This document shows positions 35,041-43,836 of a DNA stretch of 64,000 nt, one piece after another. Below the pieces are notes generated by a model that did no database searches, was not told the DNA's origin, and worked only from the letters and a program-made list of their open reading frames with translations. Within the stretch, counting starts at the first letter, position 1. Every line of letters begins with the position of its first letter. The DNA lies in NCBI GenBank assembly GCA_020073545.1, contig JAIQEZ010000003.1, forward strand, positions 1 to 64,000. The letters are read 5' to 3'. This stretch comes from Terriglobia bacterium. Lineage in GTDB: Bacteria > Acidobacteriota > Terriglobia > UBA7540. Position numbers and translations under genes: made by a program.

Positions 35041-36192
35041 TCACTGAATATCGATGGTGTTCTGCAGTACGATTGCGTTTGAGACAACCTGCTGGCCCGG
35101 TTCCAGTCCGGACTTAACCTCTTGCATCTGGTTGGGCAATAGGTCGCCGCTAACGATTTCCACGCGGCGAAACCTTCTATCCGGCGCGGGCACAAAAACC
35201 CAGTCTCGGTCATGCAGATGCATGATCGCGGTAGCCGGAACCTCCGTGTGCATCTCCTTCGTCCGGCCATGGAACTTGGCCGTCACGAACATGCCCATGC
35301 GCATCATTCCAGGATTCTGCACCTCTATGCGGACCTTTGCGGTTCGAATATTGGGATCGAGAATCGCTCCAATGTTGCTGACATGACCTGTAAACATCCT
35401 GTCCGGATAGGCGTTCAGAGTGATTTCGGCCGCGTCGTCAACGTGGACGTTCGGAAGATCGTTTTCGTAAACGTCGCAGACCACCCAAACGTATGACAGG
35501 TCAGAAATTGTAAAAGGGCTGGTGCCTAAAGCCTGCACCCCCGCCGCATTCGTGACTTGTTGGTCGGTGATCACTCCCGAGACCGGCGCGTTGATGTCCA
35601 CAACGTTGTTCAGCCGATTGGGGTCGTCGCCGAGCAAGCGGAGATGCTCAGCCGTGGTTTCGAGGTCGACCTTGGCCTTGTCTTCGGCGTCCTGGACGAC
35701 CTCAAGATCGCTCTTCGAAATGGCGCCGTGCGCGCACAGATCGTTAGCGCGTTCCAGTTGCGCGCGCGCCAGGACCTCGTCGGCCACAGCCTTCCGGTAG
35801 TCAGAATAGCCGCTGGAGACATCGTCGCTTCGAACGCGCAGCAACAACTGGCCCTTTTGCACCGTATCGCCGAGCCGCGCGTAAATCCCCACCACGCGGC
35901 CGGAAGCCAGCGAGATGACAGGAACGTTCCTAGCGATATCGGGGTTTACCGTGCCCGTGACCACTAACTCCGAGGATGTAGCCCGCGCGATTGCGGCGGC
36001 GAGCGGATACTGCTCAGGATGGTCTACGGTTAAGAAGCTGACGTCCACGCCGGGAACGACTTGGGCGGGAGGTGGCGCCTCCGCCGCCTGATCTCCGTGC
36101 GCTCGGCTGCAGCCGCCAAGAGTCAGGAGGGAAGGGATAGAGATGAGGAGAAGACTAATTTTCAGGCCTTGGCTTTTCATAAGGAAGTCCAA
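35041..36192 (-). CDS. RND efflux periplasmic adaptor (CzcB/CusB family), lipoprotein
   Basis: The 383-residue membrane-fusion protein has LLLISIPSLLTLGGCSRAHG, a lipobox with C28 or so. It has a biotinyl-lipoyl half motif GRVVGIYARLGDTVQKGQLL, a helical hairpin (VADEVLARAQLERANDL) and the second lipoyl half NAPVSGVITDQQVTNAAGV. The C-terminal barrel ends with SGLEPGQQVVSNAIVLQN. The start is probably TTG 36192, since GGAGG is correctly spaced for it but too far from ATG 36180. It links CzcA to CzcC across the periplasm. Confidence 0.92.
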   Translation of the reverse strand: MDFLMKSQGLKISLLLISIPSLLTLGGCSRAHGDQAAEAPPPAQVVPGVDVSFLTVDHPEQYPLAAAIARATSSELVVTGTVNPDIARNVPVISLASGRVVGIYARLGDTVQKGQLLLRVRSDDVSSGYSDYRKAVADEVLARAQLERANDLCAHGAISKSDLEVVQDAEDKAKVDLETTAEHLRLLGDDPNRLNNVVDINAPVSGVITDQQVTNAAGVQALGTSPFTISDLSYVWVVCDVYENDLPNVHVDDAAEITLNAYPDRMFTGHVSNIGAILDPNIRTAKVRIEVQNPGMMRMGMFVTAKFHGRTKEMHTEVPATAIMHLHDRDWVFVPAPDRRFRRVEIVSGDLLPNQMQEVKSGLEPGQQVVSNAIVLQNTIDIQ

Positions 36193-36358
36193 TCCGCCTC
36201 CGAAATCACTCGAACGCTCCCGGCAATCCAGGCGGTAGTGTTCCTCCGAGGCGCAGGGCGATACGCCCAGTTCATAGGTGAGGGGATTACCGTTGCGGCT
36301 GCCCCAAAGCCCGGACCTTGCGTTCGAAGATAGGCACGCGAACTCATCTAATCAGCCC

Positions 36359-38458
36359 CTAGAACTTGACCATTATGGCAAGTCTGAGGCTTGCTTCGTT
36401 CTTCCGAAGATCCGGGAACCAGACACTGCCCAGCCCACCGCCGCAAGCCGCTTCCGCAGCCCCGAGGTCCGATGTCCCCGACGCGGCACCGCTACTGCAG
36501 GCATAAAACTGGGGAGAACCGTTATTGCCGCCAGGAGGCGTAATCCCACCTCGGCCCGACCAATACGGCACATCCGAGTGGCGATAACCATATTCCGCGC
36601 GGAAAGTAATGTACTGTTTGGGCATGTAATCGAAAGTTACCGTGCCGTCCCAGGCATGGAAGCTGGAGCCGGGATTCGCTGGAAAGTAGGGCGATCCGGA
36701 GATAGCATCCGCTCCATTAATGGGCGGGAGCAGTGTAAGATAGCGCCCCGGATTGCTCATCTGGCCGCCGCCGAGCGTTATGCCGTACAGGTCCTTTTTG
36801 AACCAGAAGCGGTTGTACGCCATCCAACCCAGAAAGGCCTGCTTGGGGCCACCTTTCCCGCCGTGGCAACTCACCCCTCCACCGTATTCACATCCCAGGT
36901 CGCCCGTAAAGGAGAACGCCATCTTGTCGAGGGTTTTCTTCGGTCTGTCATAATATTTGACCTCGATGCTGTCGTCGGTGTGCAGGCGCGAGCGGCCGAT
37001 CAGACCCAGCGTGTCTTCGCCCATGCCGTAATTGTTGAAGACCGTCGAAAGCCACGGCTTCGGACGCCACAAAATCTGCCCTCCCAGGCCCGGTGTGGTG
37101 CCGAACCTGGCATAGGATTGCCATCCGTTGATGAACCATGGCTCAATTTTCAGCTTGTCGGTGGGGAACCACTGCACCCGCACGCCATTGAAAAACCATG
37201 GGGTGTTCGAGGAAACATACGAGGGTTGGTAAGCCCAGTTATCGAAGTTGTAATAGCTGAAAAGGCCGATGTACGACACGAAGATTCCGGCGTCGAGGTT
37301 CAGCCCATGGTTTACGTTGAAGTGGTACCCGCCATAGGCCTCCGATACGTATTTGTAGGCGCCGCGGAGGTCCCATTGGCCTCGTCCGGGGCTGGCGTCG
37401 TTCCGTGGCGTCGTGACGGCAAACATGCCAAACATGGTCAGGACCCTGCCGCGAACGTTTTGCCAGTGGAAATCGCCGCCGAAGCTGATCTGCTCCACCT
37501 GGACTTCGTTGGACCGGAAGATCTCGCTCGACCCGCCAATCGTGTCATCTTTCGGATGATTGAAACTACTCACAAAGTGAGTGTCGAATCTGATTTCCGG
37601 AGTGAAGAATTTCGAATCGAACACGACGTCTTTGTTGCGGGCGGTGCCGTTTAGCCAAGTCCAGTCCGCGTACGCAAAAGGCTCAGCCTTGGCTGGCTTC
37701 TCGGGTTTGGTCTCTGCACCTGCCGTTTGCACAGCGACAGCGGCGAGGGAAGCCCCGGCTGGCTTGGCGGCCGCTGTCCCCGGCATGGGGGTGATTGAAA
37801 GCACATTGGGGTTCTCTGTCGGCGGCAAGGCTGCAGGTCCATCCAGTGAAGCTACGAGTACGGGCATTGCCGGGGCAGCAGCCTGGGTGGCCCCTTTGTC
37901 TGGTCGAACCATAGGCGTGGGCTGAGTCGGGATTGAAGCCTGAGTGACCTCCTTAGCCTCTTTGGCTTCCATAGCCGCCAGCCGTTGCTCCAATCGGTCG
38001 ATGCGATCGAGCAGTTGTTTTTCCCGCTCGGTCAGCGATGTCCTGTCCGAGTTCCCGGTCACTGCGGGCGAGGACGGCTCACTCGACGCCTTGGAACCGT
38101 TTGTTGATGCGAGGGTAATATCATTGTGAAGACTCTGCCCAGCCGCGAGTGCTACCGTCGTCGCTGGCGAGCTCCCGACTCCTTCTTTCTTCGCTGTCAA
38201 TTGGTAATGTCCTGGTGTAAGGTTTTCGGCGATAAAGGCTCCGTCGCTTCCACTGACCACCGTGCGATCCGTGGTTTCTTCCACGCTGTGCAGAACAACC
38301 TGCACTTCTGGCAGTGGCAGCCCACTACGGTTTCTAGTGACCCCACGAATATCGCCGAACGTCGATTGGCCGAAGGCGGCGGCACCGGACAACTGCACGG
38401 CAACCTGGAACGCGATGCAGGCCGGCAAAAGCACGGTAAGTAGCAGTTTGCGATTCAT
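36359..38458 (-). CDS. outer membrane beta-barrel protein with carboxypeptidase-regulatory-like N-terminal domain
   Basis: The 699-residue protein starts at ATG 38458 (GGGAG seven bases upstream) with signal LLLTVLLPACIAFQVAVQLSG. A CarbopepD-regulatory-like sandwich follows (RNRSGLPLPEVQVVLHSVEE). A coiled-coil segment (REKQLLDRIDRLEQRLAAME) and a Pro/Ala linker lead to a barrel of many aromatic strands (about 300-699). The barrel ends ASLRLAIMVKF, with a C-terminal phenylalanine as in outer-membrane proteins. It sits upstream of the CzcBAC genes and may be a metal or substrate porin tied to the pump; that role is inferred from position only. Confidence 0.8.
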   Translation of the reverse strand: MNRKLLLTVLLPACIAFQVAVQLSGAAAFGQSTFGDIRGVTRNRSGLPLPEVQVVLHSVEETTDRTVVSGSDGAFIAENLTPGHYQLTAKKEGVGSSPATTVALAAGQSLHNDITLASTNGSKASSEPSSPAVTGNSDRTSLTEREKQLLDRIDRLEQRLAAMEAKEAKEVTQASIPTQPTPMVRPDKGATQAAAPAMPVLVASLDGPAALPPTENPNVLSITPMPGTAAAKPAGASLAAVAVQTAGAETKPEKPAKAEPFAYADWTWLNGTARNKDVVFDSKFFTPEIRFDTHFVSSFNHPKDDTIGGSSEIFRSNEVQVEQISFGGDFHWQNVRGRVLTMFGMFAVTTPRNDASPGRGQWDLRGAYKYVSEAYGGYHFNVNHGLNLDAGIFVSYIGLFSYYNFDNWAYQPSYVSSNTPWFFNGVRVQWFPTDKLKIEPWFINGWQSYARFGTTPGLGGQILWRPKPWLSTVFNNYGMGEDTLGLIGRSRLHTDDSIEVKYYDRPKKTLDKMAFSFTGDLGCEYGGGVSCHGGKGGPKQAFLGWMAYNRFWFKKDLYGITLGGGQMSNPGRYLTLLPPINGADAISGSPYFPANPGSSFHAWDGTVTFDYMPKQYITFRAEYGYRHSDVPYWSGRGGITPPGGNNGSPQFYACSSGAASGTSDLGAAEAACGGGLGSVWFPDLRKNEASLRLAIMVKF

Positions 38459-38583
38459 AGAGTGGTCTCCCTTTTGGATTTCCAGTGGATGCGAGCCAGA
38501 CCTAACCCTGGCGTGATCGGACTCGCCGGGTTTGTGCTGCAAAGCCCGACTTCGACGGTTGTCTCGAGATGTAACGCTCTCCT

Positions 38584-38973
38584 TCACTTCTGGGTGCTCC
38601 TTTCAGCTTCCTTGGCTTGTTCCAAGTGCTTTGCAGCTTTTGCCAAGGCTTGGTCTGATGCCCATTGGTAATAATCCGCGAGTTGGTTGGCGTTCTGGTA
38701 AGGGGTGGGATACTTCTTCGGATAGTTATTCGCATGTTCCAAGTAGTAGTTGGCCAGGTCTTGTTCTTGCTTTGCTTTTTCCCGGAGATTTTTTGCCTCT
38801 TCCTGAAAGTAGGCGGCGATGCGCTGATGATCTTCTGGAGTTCTAGCGGTCTTGAGAGCAGACCTCAGCTCTTTTTTGTTTGCAATCGCCTGGGGTGCGG
38901 GAAGACTCCAAGCGATTCCGGCATAAACCAACATCACAGTCACAAACATTCGGAAGGTCAAATTGATAAACAT
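38584..38973 (-). CDS. small secreted coiled-coil protein
   Basis: The 129-residue protein has a signal sequence (MFVTVMLVYAGIAWSLPAPQA) and then one long helical region with heptad character (HQRIAAYFQEEAKNLREKAK). Repeated YY/NYY motifs and A/E/K-rich turns follow, ending QALAKAAKHLEQAKEAERST. It is the first gene of the apparent efflux operon, 125 bp before the beta-barrel gene. The family is not recognised. A periplasmic metal- or envelope-associated role is plausible. Confidence 0.7.
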   Translation of the reverse strand: MFINLTFRMFVTVMLVYAGIAWSLPAPQAIANKKELRSALKTARTPEDHQRIAAYFQEEAKNLREKAKQEQDLANYYLEHANNYPKKYPTPYQNANQLADYYQWASDQALAKAAKHLEQAKEAERSTQK

Positions 38974-39300
38974 CTCCGTGGTCCTTTCCTCGGGCCCTCT
39001 CCGCGGACATCACTCCAGTCCCTCGCCCGGACGTGCCTCGCGTGACATCGAACGAACGGCAAATATCAAGGAGCCTCTGGCAGAGCCTTTTTCCGTCACT
39101 GCCTCCGCGAGTTTGCTGCGAGCCCTCATAGGTGAAGAGTAGGAGGTTTCTCATAAAGAAGGCATAGAGAAGAAATAAGGATTCTGCAAAGAGAACATAA
39201 ATTGTTTGTAGGGTGGGGGACTCTTTTGACGTGACCGGGGAGGGTGTCCCAGGGGCCACTGGAGGTAAATGGCGAGTCGAGAATCCAAACACTCAGAAGC
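38974..39300. other. intergenic region upstream of the efflux operon
   Basis: About 330 bases separate the efflux operon from tRNA-Asp. It should hold the operon promoter on the minus strand, with AGGAAAGGA near the first start codon, but no clear -35/-10 pair or regulator site stood out. Confidence 0.4.
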
Positions 39301-39377
39301 TGGCGGGGACGACGGGATTCGAACCCGCGACCTCATGCGTGACAGGCATGCGTTCTAACCAACTGAACTACGTCCCC
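39301..39377 (-). tRNA. tRNA-Asp (GTC anticodon)
   Basis: On the minus strand GGGGACG (39371-39377) pairs with CGTCCCC (39305-39311). The discriminator is G and CCA is encoded (39301-39303). The anticodon stem CATGC/GCATG holds loop CTGTCAC, giving GTC. The T-arm GCGGG-TTCGAAT-CCCGT is intact. Confidence 0.95.
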
Positions 39378-39385
39378 GCTGACAA

Positions 39386-39489
39386 CTAGTAGGCAGTACG
39401 CAGGAAGCAGTAGGCAGACGCCACCCTCTCTGAGCCTACTGAAAGCGACCCTCACCCACTGCCGGCTGCCTTCCGCTTACTGCCCACTT
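39386..39489. repeat. two heptamer arrays in inverted orientation
   Basis: The left arm is ctagtag, gcagtac, gcaggaa, gcagtag, gcagacg (39386-39420). The right arm is cccactg, ccggctg, ccttccg, cttactg, cccactt (39455-39489), a degenerate reverse complement. They fill the space between two tRNA genes and could fold into a long imperfect hairpin. Confidence 0.7.
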
Positions 39490-39494
39490 GGGTC

Positions 39495-39571
39495 TGGTGG
39501 GCGGTATCCGGCTCGAACGGATGACCTTCTGCTTGTAAGGTAGACGCTCTGACCAACTGAGCTAACCGCCC
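39495..39571 (-). tRNA. tRNA-Val (TAC anticodon)
   Basis: GGGCGGT (39565-39571) pairs with ACCGCCC (39499-39505), followed by discriminator A and encoded CCA. The anticodon loop CTTACAA gives TAC. One mismatch (A-C) occurs in the anticodon stem TCTAC/GCAGA, slightly unusual but compatible with function. The T-loop GTTCGAGCC is present. Confidence 0.9.
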
Positions 39572-39626
39572 GGCGCCGATTCGAAGGGAGGCTGAACTCC
39601 TCTGCCAAGCCCTCAGCACGCGAATC

Positions 39627-39654
39627 TTGACAGTTCCAATCTATGGAATATACA
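39627..39654 (+). promoter_or_regulatory. sigma-70-type promoter before the DUF507 genes
   Basis: TTGACA (39627-39632), a 16-nt spacer and TATACA (39649-39654) lie 42 bp upstream of the first DUF507 start codon. Confidence 0.6.
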
Positions 39655-39695
39655 CTAGCCTGCTTTGAGCGTCAAGGAAGAGCGCTTACCGTCCT

Positions 39696-39974
39696 ATGCA
39701 GTTCCCGCGTGAATACGTGGCCTACATGGCCAAACAGGTTCTCAAACGCCTCACTAAGGCCGACCTGATCCAATATGACCAACCCGACTACGTCACAGAG
39801 GTAATGGCCCAGGTGATGCTGGATGAGTTGAGCGTCGAGGACCGCATTAATGACGAGGTGCGGAAAATTCTGGAACAGTATGGCGACGAGATGAAGCAGA
39901 TGGGTGCGACCTACGAAGAGGCCTTCAAAATCGTCAAGAAACAGCTCGTGCGGGATCGAAAAGTCATTCTCTGA
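39696..39974 (+). CDS. DUF507 family protein
   Basis: The 92-residue protein begins MQFPREYVAYMAKQVLKRL and ends KIVKKQLVRDRKVIL, the typical span of DUF507. It is all-helical and charged, with no signal sequence. AAGGAAGAG lies 13 nt upstream, somewhat far. It is followed after 22 bp by a second DUF507 gene of similar length, so the two probably form a cytosolic heterodimer or duplicate pair; the function of the family is unknown. Confidence 0.88.
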   Translation: MQFPREYVAYMAKQVLKRLTKADLIQYDQPDYVTEVMAQVMLDELSVEDRINDEVRKILEQYGDEMKQMGATYEEAFKIVKKQLVRDRKVIL

Positions 39975-39996
39975 CCCGGATAGGTGCACCGCCGCG

Positions 39997-40296
39997 ATGA
40001 AATTAAGCCATGAAAAACTAATCCAGATATCGCACCGCATCGTGGGTGCGATCGAAGCTCTGGACGAAGTGGAAATCTTCGATGAGCCCAACGCCATTCG
40101 CCAAGAAACCGTCAAGATCCTGACCGACCTGATGCATGAGGAAGAAAAAATCGACGAAGCCGCCAAGGCCCGTATCACTTCTCAGAAGCGCACTATCCCC
40201 GAGGGCGGCGGGGAGTGGGATATCCTCTACCGGAAATATTACTCCGACGAGCTGCGCAAGCTTGGCATCGCTTTCAATGCTCCCCCGCGTTCTTGA
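39997..40296 (+). CDS. DUF507 family protein, second copy
   Basis: The 99-residue protein starts MKLSHEKLIQISHRIVGAIE and contains EEEKIDEAAKARI and GEWDILYRKYYSDELRKLG, the DUF507 pattern. The start at 39997 follows the stop of the first copy; the frame is open upstream but lacks domain character there. The two paralogues share organisation but are only distantly similar. Operon with the first copy is likely. Confidence 0.88.
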   Translation: MKLSHEKLIQISHRIVGAIEALDEVEIFDEPNAIRQETVKILTDLMHEEEKIDEAAKARITSQKRTIPEGGGEWDILYRKYYSDELRKLGIAFNAPPRS

Positions 40297-40440
40297 TTCC
40301 CTCAGCCTCTTGTGATCTTCCTGATACCCTGCCGACGCGCGCCGGATTCCGCTCGGGCCGGCGCCTCGCTGTCGCGCAGAAAACAGGAAAGGCGTCCGAT
40401 GGAACTGGACGCCTGGAATTGGTCTGGAGCTGTATCGCGC

Positions 40441-41436
40441 TTAGTCGCGACGCTTCAGCACCGGTGGCTGGTCATCGCCTTGATCGGTTTTCTGCTGGCC
40501 GGGCTGTGTCTGCGAAGTCGTCTTATCCGTGGACTCGCGCTTGCGGAGGGTGGGCCCGGAATCGCCCCTCTGTTTCTTGTGCTGGCTGATCACGGTTTGC
40601 AGGCGGGCCTTGATGTCATCAAATTCCGAAGTCGAGACTAGATACTGGTCGCGCTTGGGGAGAATCTGTTGGATTTCCTGCTCCGACTTGATGATGCGGT
40701 CGCCGGTGGGGGGATGGCTGGCGAAGACCGTCGACATACTTCCCGGGCTTCGGCGCTCTTCATCCATCACTTTGCCGAAAAAGCCGACGTAGGAATTCGG
40801 GTCGTAGCCCGCCTTGAACATGTATTGAAGGCCCAGGAAGTCGGCTTCCTCCTCATCCTTGCGGCTGAACTTAAGGAAAGCCAACGGCACGCCATTCAAA
40901 TAAGCTTCCAGAACGCCATAGTAGACGGCTGCGGACATGGGGATGATCATCATGGGGATCATCGCGTATTGCAGGATGGTGGCCTTGGTCATCTGGCTGG
41001 CCCAATGGCGCGCCGCCGCGTGACCAATCTCATGCGCGATCACGCCGGCAATCTGGTCTTCCTCGTCTGCAGCCAGCAGGACGCCGGTGTTGACGTAGAT
41101 GAACCCGCCCGGCAGGGTGAAGGCGTTGATCGATGGGTCGTCGATCACCTTGACGGTCAGCGGGATGTTGAGGTCGGAGTTGCGCGCCAGGTTTTGGGAC
41201 ACGCGGTTCACGTATTCGTTGATGACCGGATCAGTAAGAATCTTGGCGGAGCGTTCGATCTCCGTCGAGTATTGCTTACCGATGGCGATTTCTTTTTCCT
41301 GGGAGATAATGCTGCGATGCGCCACCTTGCGATTCCCGATCTCGTCGACGTCCTTCTTATCGTCGCCGCGAACGGGAAGCGAGGCCCAGCCCAGCATAAC
41401 GACAAGCAATAGCGCTGTGAAGCGCGGCTTCCTCAT
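40441..41436 (-). CDS. M48-family zinc metalloprotease (BepA/Oma1-like)
   Basis: The 331-residue protease has a signal sequence (FTALLLVVMLGWASLPVRG) and motif H135-E136-x-x-H139 in VIAHEIGHAAARH. The third zinc ligand is E195 in RKDEEEADFLG. PGGFIYVNTGVLLAADEEDQ precedes the site, and FASHPPTGDRI is the usual C-terminal M48 motif. AAGGAG lies seven bases before the ATG. It probably works in periplasmic outer-membrane protein quality control. It is convergent with the DUF507 pair, with about 140 bp between. Confidence 0.92.
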   Translation of the reverse strand: MRKPRFTALLLVVMLGWASLPVRGDDKKDVDEIGNRKVAHRSIISQEKEIAIGKQYSTEIERSAKILTDPVINEYVNRVSQNLARNSDLNIPLTVKVIDDPSINAFTLPGGFIYVNTGVLLAADEEDQIAGVIAHEIGHAAARHWASQMTKATILQYAMIPMMIIPMSAAVYYGVLEAYLNGVPLAFLKFSRKDEEEADFLGLQYMFKAGYDPNSYVGFFGKVMDEERRSPGSMSTVFASHPPTGDRIIKSEQEIQQILPKRDQYLVSTSEFDDIKARLQTVISQHKKQRGDSGPTLRKRESTDKTTSQTQPGQQKTDQGDDQPPVLKRRD

Positions 41437-41456
41437 GGCAATGCTCCTTACTGGCT

Positions 41457-41462
41457 ATTATA
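41457..41462 (-). promoter_or_regulatory. -10 box TATAAT before the M48 gene
   Basis: TATAAT on the minus strand lies about 20 bp before the start codon; the -35 region is weak (GTGGTCC-like). Confidence 0.45.
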
Positions 41463-42033
41463 CCATTGCGGGTGGGCCGGACCACTCCTCCCTCCACGGC
41501 GCCTTGGAACCTGGCATCACTCTCGTATGGGTGACCCCCAGCCTGCTTTCGGCAGACCTGGACCACCTCCCGGACCCATTCTGAATCCACCTGTTTCTTT
41601 GATTGCCCGGAAGGCAAGGGGGTTGCATGCCTCACCGCCCAAGGCGGCAGAATCCAGCGTCCAGAAAGGCGCCCCATGTGGAAACTGGCCCAGCGCCCGT
41701 GAAGGGGCCGCTGAGGCGGGAGAAGAGGACAACTCGCGAGACCGTAACAAACTGCTGCCCGGGCGGGGGGCCTTCTAGGGCTAACTTATTGGATATCAGG
41801 GTGTTGTGGACGTTGACCTCCCCCTCAAGCTGGAAAAGGGATGGGCCCGCAAGGCAGGAAGCGCGCCACCCCCTGCGCAAGCCCGGCTCAGCGATTCGCA
41901 AACCGAGTACGCACTCGCTGGAGGAAGGCTGTGACTTGGGGGAGGGCAAGCGGGTTCGGCTATTGACTCCGCATGTGAGGACAGCTAGATTAGCTGAATC
42001 GGTCTTCAGCCGAGGCCTTTGAGTTAGTTTCCC
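41463..42033. other. 571-bp gap with no recognisable gene
   Basis: Frames of 83-180 codons occur on both strands, but they have unnatural composition, no family motifs and no ribosome-binding sites. No repeats of the heptamer or TNAA types were seen. It might be decayed coding sequence. Confidence 0.45.
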
Positions 42034-42294
42034 GTGACGGCTCGCCATCCCCCGTCCGAGGAGTTTGAGCCTGTGATCGTTTCCACAGTTCAGTCGGGAC
42101 AACTCTGGCAGTGGGAGGAGACCGGCGAAAGATGGCTGGTCACCAAGGTCTACTCGGAGGTCTTCGCCTCTCATGCAATCCTGAGGAAAGTGGGAGGGAC
42201 GGATGCGGATCTTCTCCGGGTGAAGATCGAGAATTCGGGGGAAGGCGTTTCGCTCCCCGGTTTTGTCTTTACTCAGGAAGTGGAGGATTTCTAG
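42034..42294 (+). CDS. small hypothetical protein
   Basis: The 86-residue frame contains SGQLWQWEETGERWLVTKVY then EVFASHAILRKVGG, a compact beta-rich domain that looks like a real protein and not noise. The start is uncertain: ATG 42034 or an internal GTG such as that of VIVSTVQ. Its stop codon TAG is formed by the first bases of MITE-like copy C, so the natural end may have been replaced by the insertion. Function is unknown. Confidence 0.55.
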   Translation: MTARHPPSEEFEPVIVSTVQSGQLWQWEETGERWLVTKVYSEVFASHAILRKVGGTDADLLRVKIENSGEGVSLPGFVFTQEVEDF

Positions 42295-42396
42295 TGCCGT
42301 GTCAATTCAATCTCCAGTGTTGCAGTGCCCGCACCGTGCGCGGCCACACGAAAGACCGCTTTGGAAGGGTTACACAAGATAAGCCGGGACGGCACT
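42293..42396. mobile_element. MITE-like element, copy C (104 bp)
   Basis: Termini are AGTGCCGTGTCAATTC and AAGCCGGGACGGCACT, preceded by T and followed by A, so TA-G...C-TA target duplication is plausible. The outer eight bases match copies A and B perfectly; the inner part of the termini and the interior have diverged. Confidence 0.65.
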
Positions 42397-42478
42397 AGCA
42401 GCGTCCCACCTCGCGGGACGCCCAGCGCGGTTTCTTCGTGCGCGCGCACACTTTCGGATCTCCTCAAACAGTCTTCCT

Positions 42479-43102
42479 ATGGTTTCCTTCATCCTTGAAT
42501 CCCTCGCGGCCTTCATCATCTGGGTGATCTCTCAGGGCGGTTACCTCGGGATCATCCTGCTGATGGGAATCGAATCCGCCTGCATTCCGCTGCCCTCGGA
42601 AGTTATCATGCCCTTTTCGGGGTATCTGGTTTTCACGGGCCGTTTCCGGCTGGGCTGGGTCGCGCTGGCGGGCGCGCTGGGATGCAATCTGGGCTCACTG
42701 GTGGCCTATTACGTAGGGTCGCTGGGGGGGCGGCCGCTGGTGGAAAAATATGGGCGCTGGGTGCTGGTCACTCACCACGACCTGGAGACGGCCGACCGCT
42801 TCTTTGCGCGCTATGGCGATTGGGCCGTGTTCATCGCGCGCCTCTTTCCCGTGATCCGCACGTTCATCGCTTTCCCGGCGGGCGTCTCGCGCATGAACGT
42901 GCCCCGCTTCCACCTTTACACCTTCCTCGGATCTCTGCCTTGGTGCCTGGCGCTTGCCTATGCGGGACTGAAATTGGGCGAGCGCTGGACGACCCTGCGT
43001 GAGTATTTCCACCGCTTCGATGCCGTTCTGGGCGTCTTGATCGTCCTAGGTGCGGTCTGGTTCATCCACAACCGCTGGAAGAATCGCTTGCGCGCGGCAT
43101 GA
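42479..43102 (+). CDS. DedA family membrane protein
   Basis: The 207-residue protein shows the DedA/SNARE-associated signature: IIWVISQGGYLGIILLMGIE followed by SACIPLPSEVIMPFSGYL, then GGRPLVEKYGRW. FARYGDWAVFIARLFPVIRT then FIAFPAGVSRM contains the conserved R-x-F-P-x-x-R-T. It has about five hydrophobic segments. These proteins are flippases for undecaprenyl phosphate or other lipids, or envelope-homeostasis factors. It is convergent with bshB1, 20 bp away. Confidence 0.92.
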   Translation: MVSFILESLAAFIIWVISQGGYLGIILLMGIESACIPLPSEVIMPFSGYLVFTGRFRLGWVALAGALGCNLGSLVAYYVGSLGGRPLVEKYGRWVLVTHHDLETADRFFARYGDWAVFIARLFPVIRTFIAFPAGVSRMNVPRFHLYTFLGSLPWCLALAYAGLKLGERWTTLREYFHRFDAVLGVLIVLGAVWFIHNRWKNRLRAA

Positions 43103-43122
43103 GCCGGGCGCGGCCCCAGCGC

Positions 43123-43836
43123 TTACACGGATTTCACCGGCATCTTCACAATATCGTCAACCGCTGCAGTTTCGCGGGTTACGAAGGGCTCGCCGTAGCG
43201 CACGCCGATCATGTGCCCGAAATGGCGAGCTTCCGACCCCATGCGCGCGTGGATGTCGGCTCGGGAAGGGAAGAGGTTTTGCATCTCCTTGGGCGGGGAA
43301 AATTGTGAGGCAAAACAGAAGATGGCTTTGAGTTTCCTGTCGAACTGCTCGGTAATATCCACGACGAAGGTAGGCCGAACCGTGGGCACGTACTGCGAGG
43401 CGTAGATGATTTTAAAGGGGCGGTGCGGCTTGCCCTTGAGCGGCAGCTTAGCGAGGCCCGCCAGGAAGCAGGCTTCGTACCCGATCCGCCCGGTCGTGTA
43501 GTGGTCCGGATGGCGGCCTTGCCAGTACGGCAGGATCACCGTGCGCGGGCGCAGATTGCGAATCTTCTGGGCAATCTTCAACTTATTCGCGCGCGTATTC
43601 TCCACGCCTGCATCGGGAATATGGAGATTCTCCCTGTAGACGACCCCCAGCGTCTGCGCGGCGCGGCGCGCTTCCTTCTTGCGCAGAGCCGCACTGCCGC
43701 GCGTGCCCGTTTCACCCGCGGTGAGGTCCAGAATGCCCACGCGGTACCCTGCTTCCACCATCTTGATAACGGTGCCCCCGCAGGTGATTTCGACGTCGTC
43801 CGGGTGCGCGGCGATCGCCAGAATATCAACTTCCAT
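43123..43836 (-). CDS. bshB1: bacillithiol biosynthesis deacetylase BshB1
   Basis: The 237-residue LmbE-like zinc deacetylase begins MEVDILAIAAHPDDVEITCG; H11-P12-D13-D14 binds zinc. LTAGETGTRG and YWQGRHPDHYTTGRIGYEA with the HPDH motif are BshB1-specific. It removes the acetyl group from GlcNAc-malate in bacillithiol synthesis. Length and motifs match the bacillithiol branch rather than mycothiol MshB. Its start codon overlaps the 3' end of the broken glutaredoxin-like gene (stop inside codons 3-4), so the two were once an operon. Confidence 0.92.
   Translation of the reverse strand: MEVDILAIAAHPDDVEITCGGTVIKMVEAGYRVGILDLTAGETGTRGSAALRKKEARRAAQTLGVVYRENLHIPDAGVENTRANKLKIAQKIRNLRPRTVILPYWQGRHPDHYTTGRIGYEACFLAGLAKLPLKGKPHRPFKIIYASQYVPTVRPTFVVDITEQFDRKLKAIFCFASQFSPPKEMQNLFPSRADIHARMGSEARHFGHMIGVRYGEPFVTRETAAVDDIVKMPVKSV

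Noticed and set aside
36278..37654. 458-codon open frame on the plus strand
   Set aside because: It is antisense to the beta-barrel gene, has no family motif and follows the codon pattern of the opposite strand.
40312..40641. small plus-strand gene with a hydrophobic segment
   Set aside because: It is antisense to the M48 protease C-terminus and lacks a ribosome-binding site; part of the hydrophobic stretch is a shadow.
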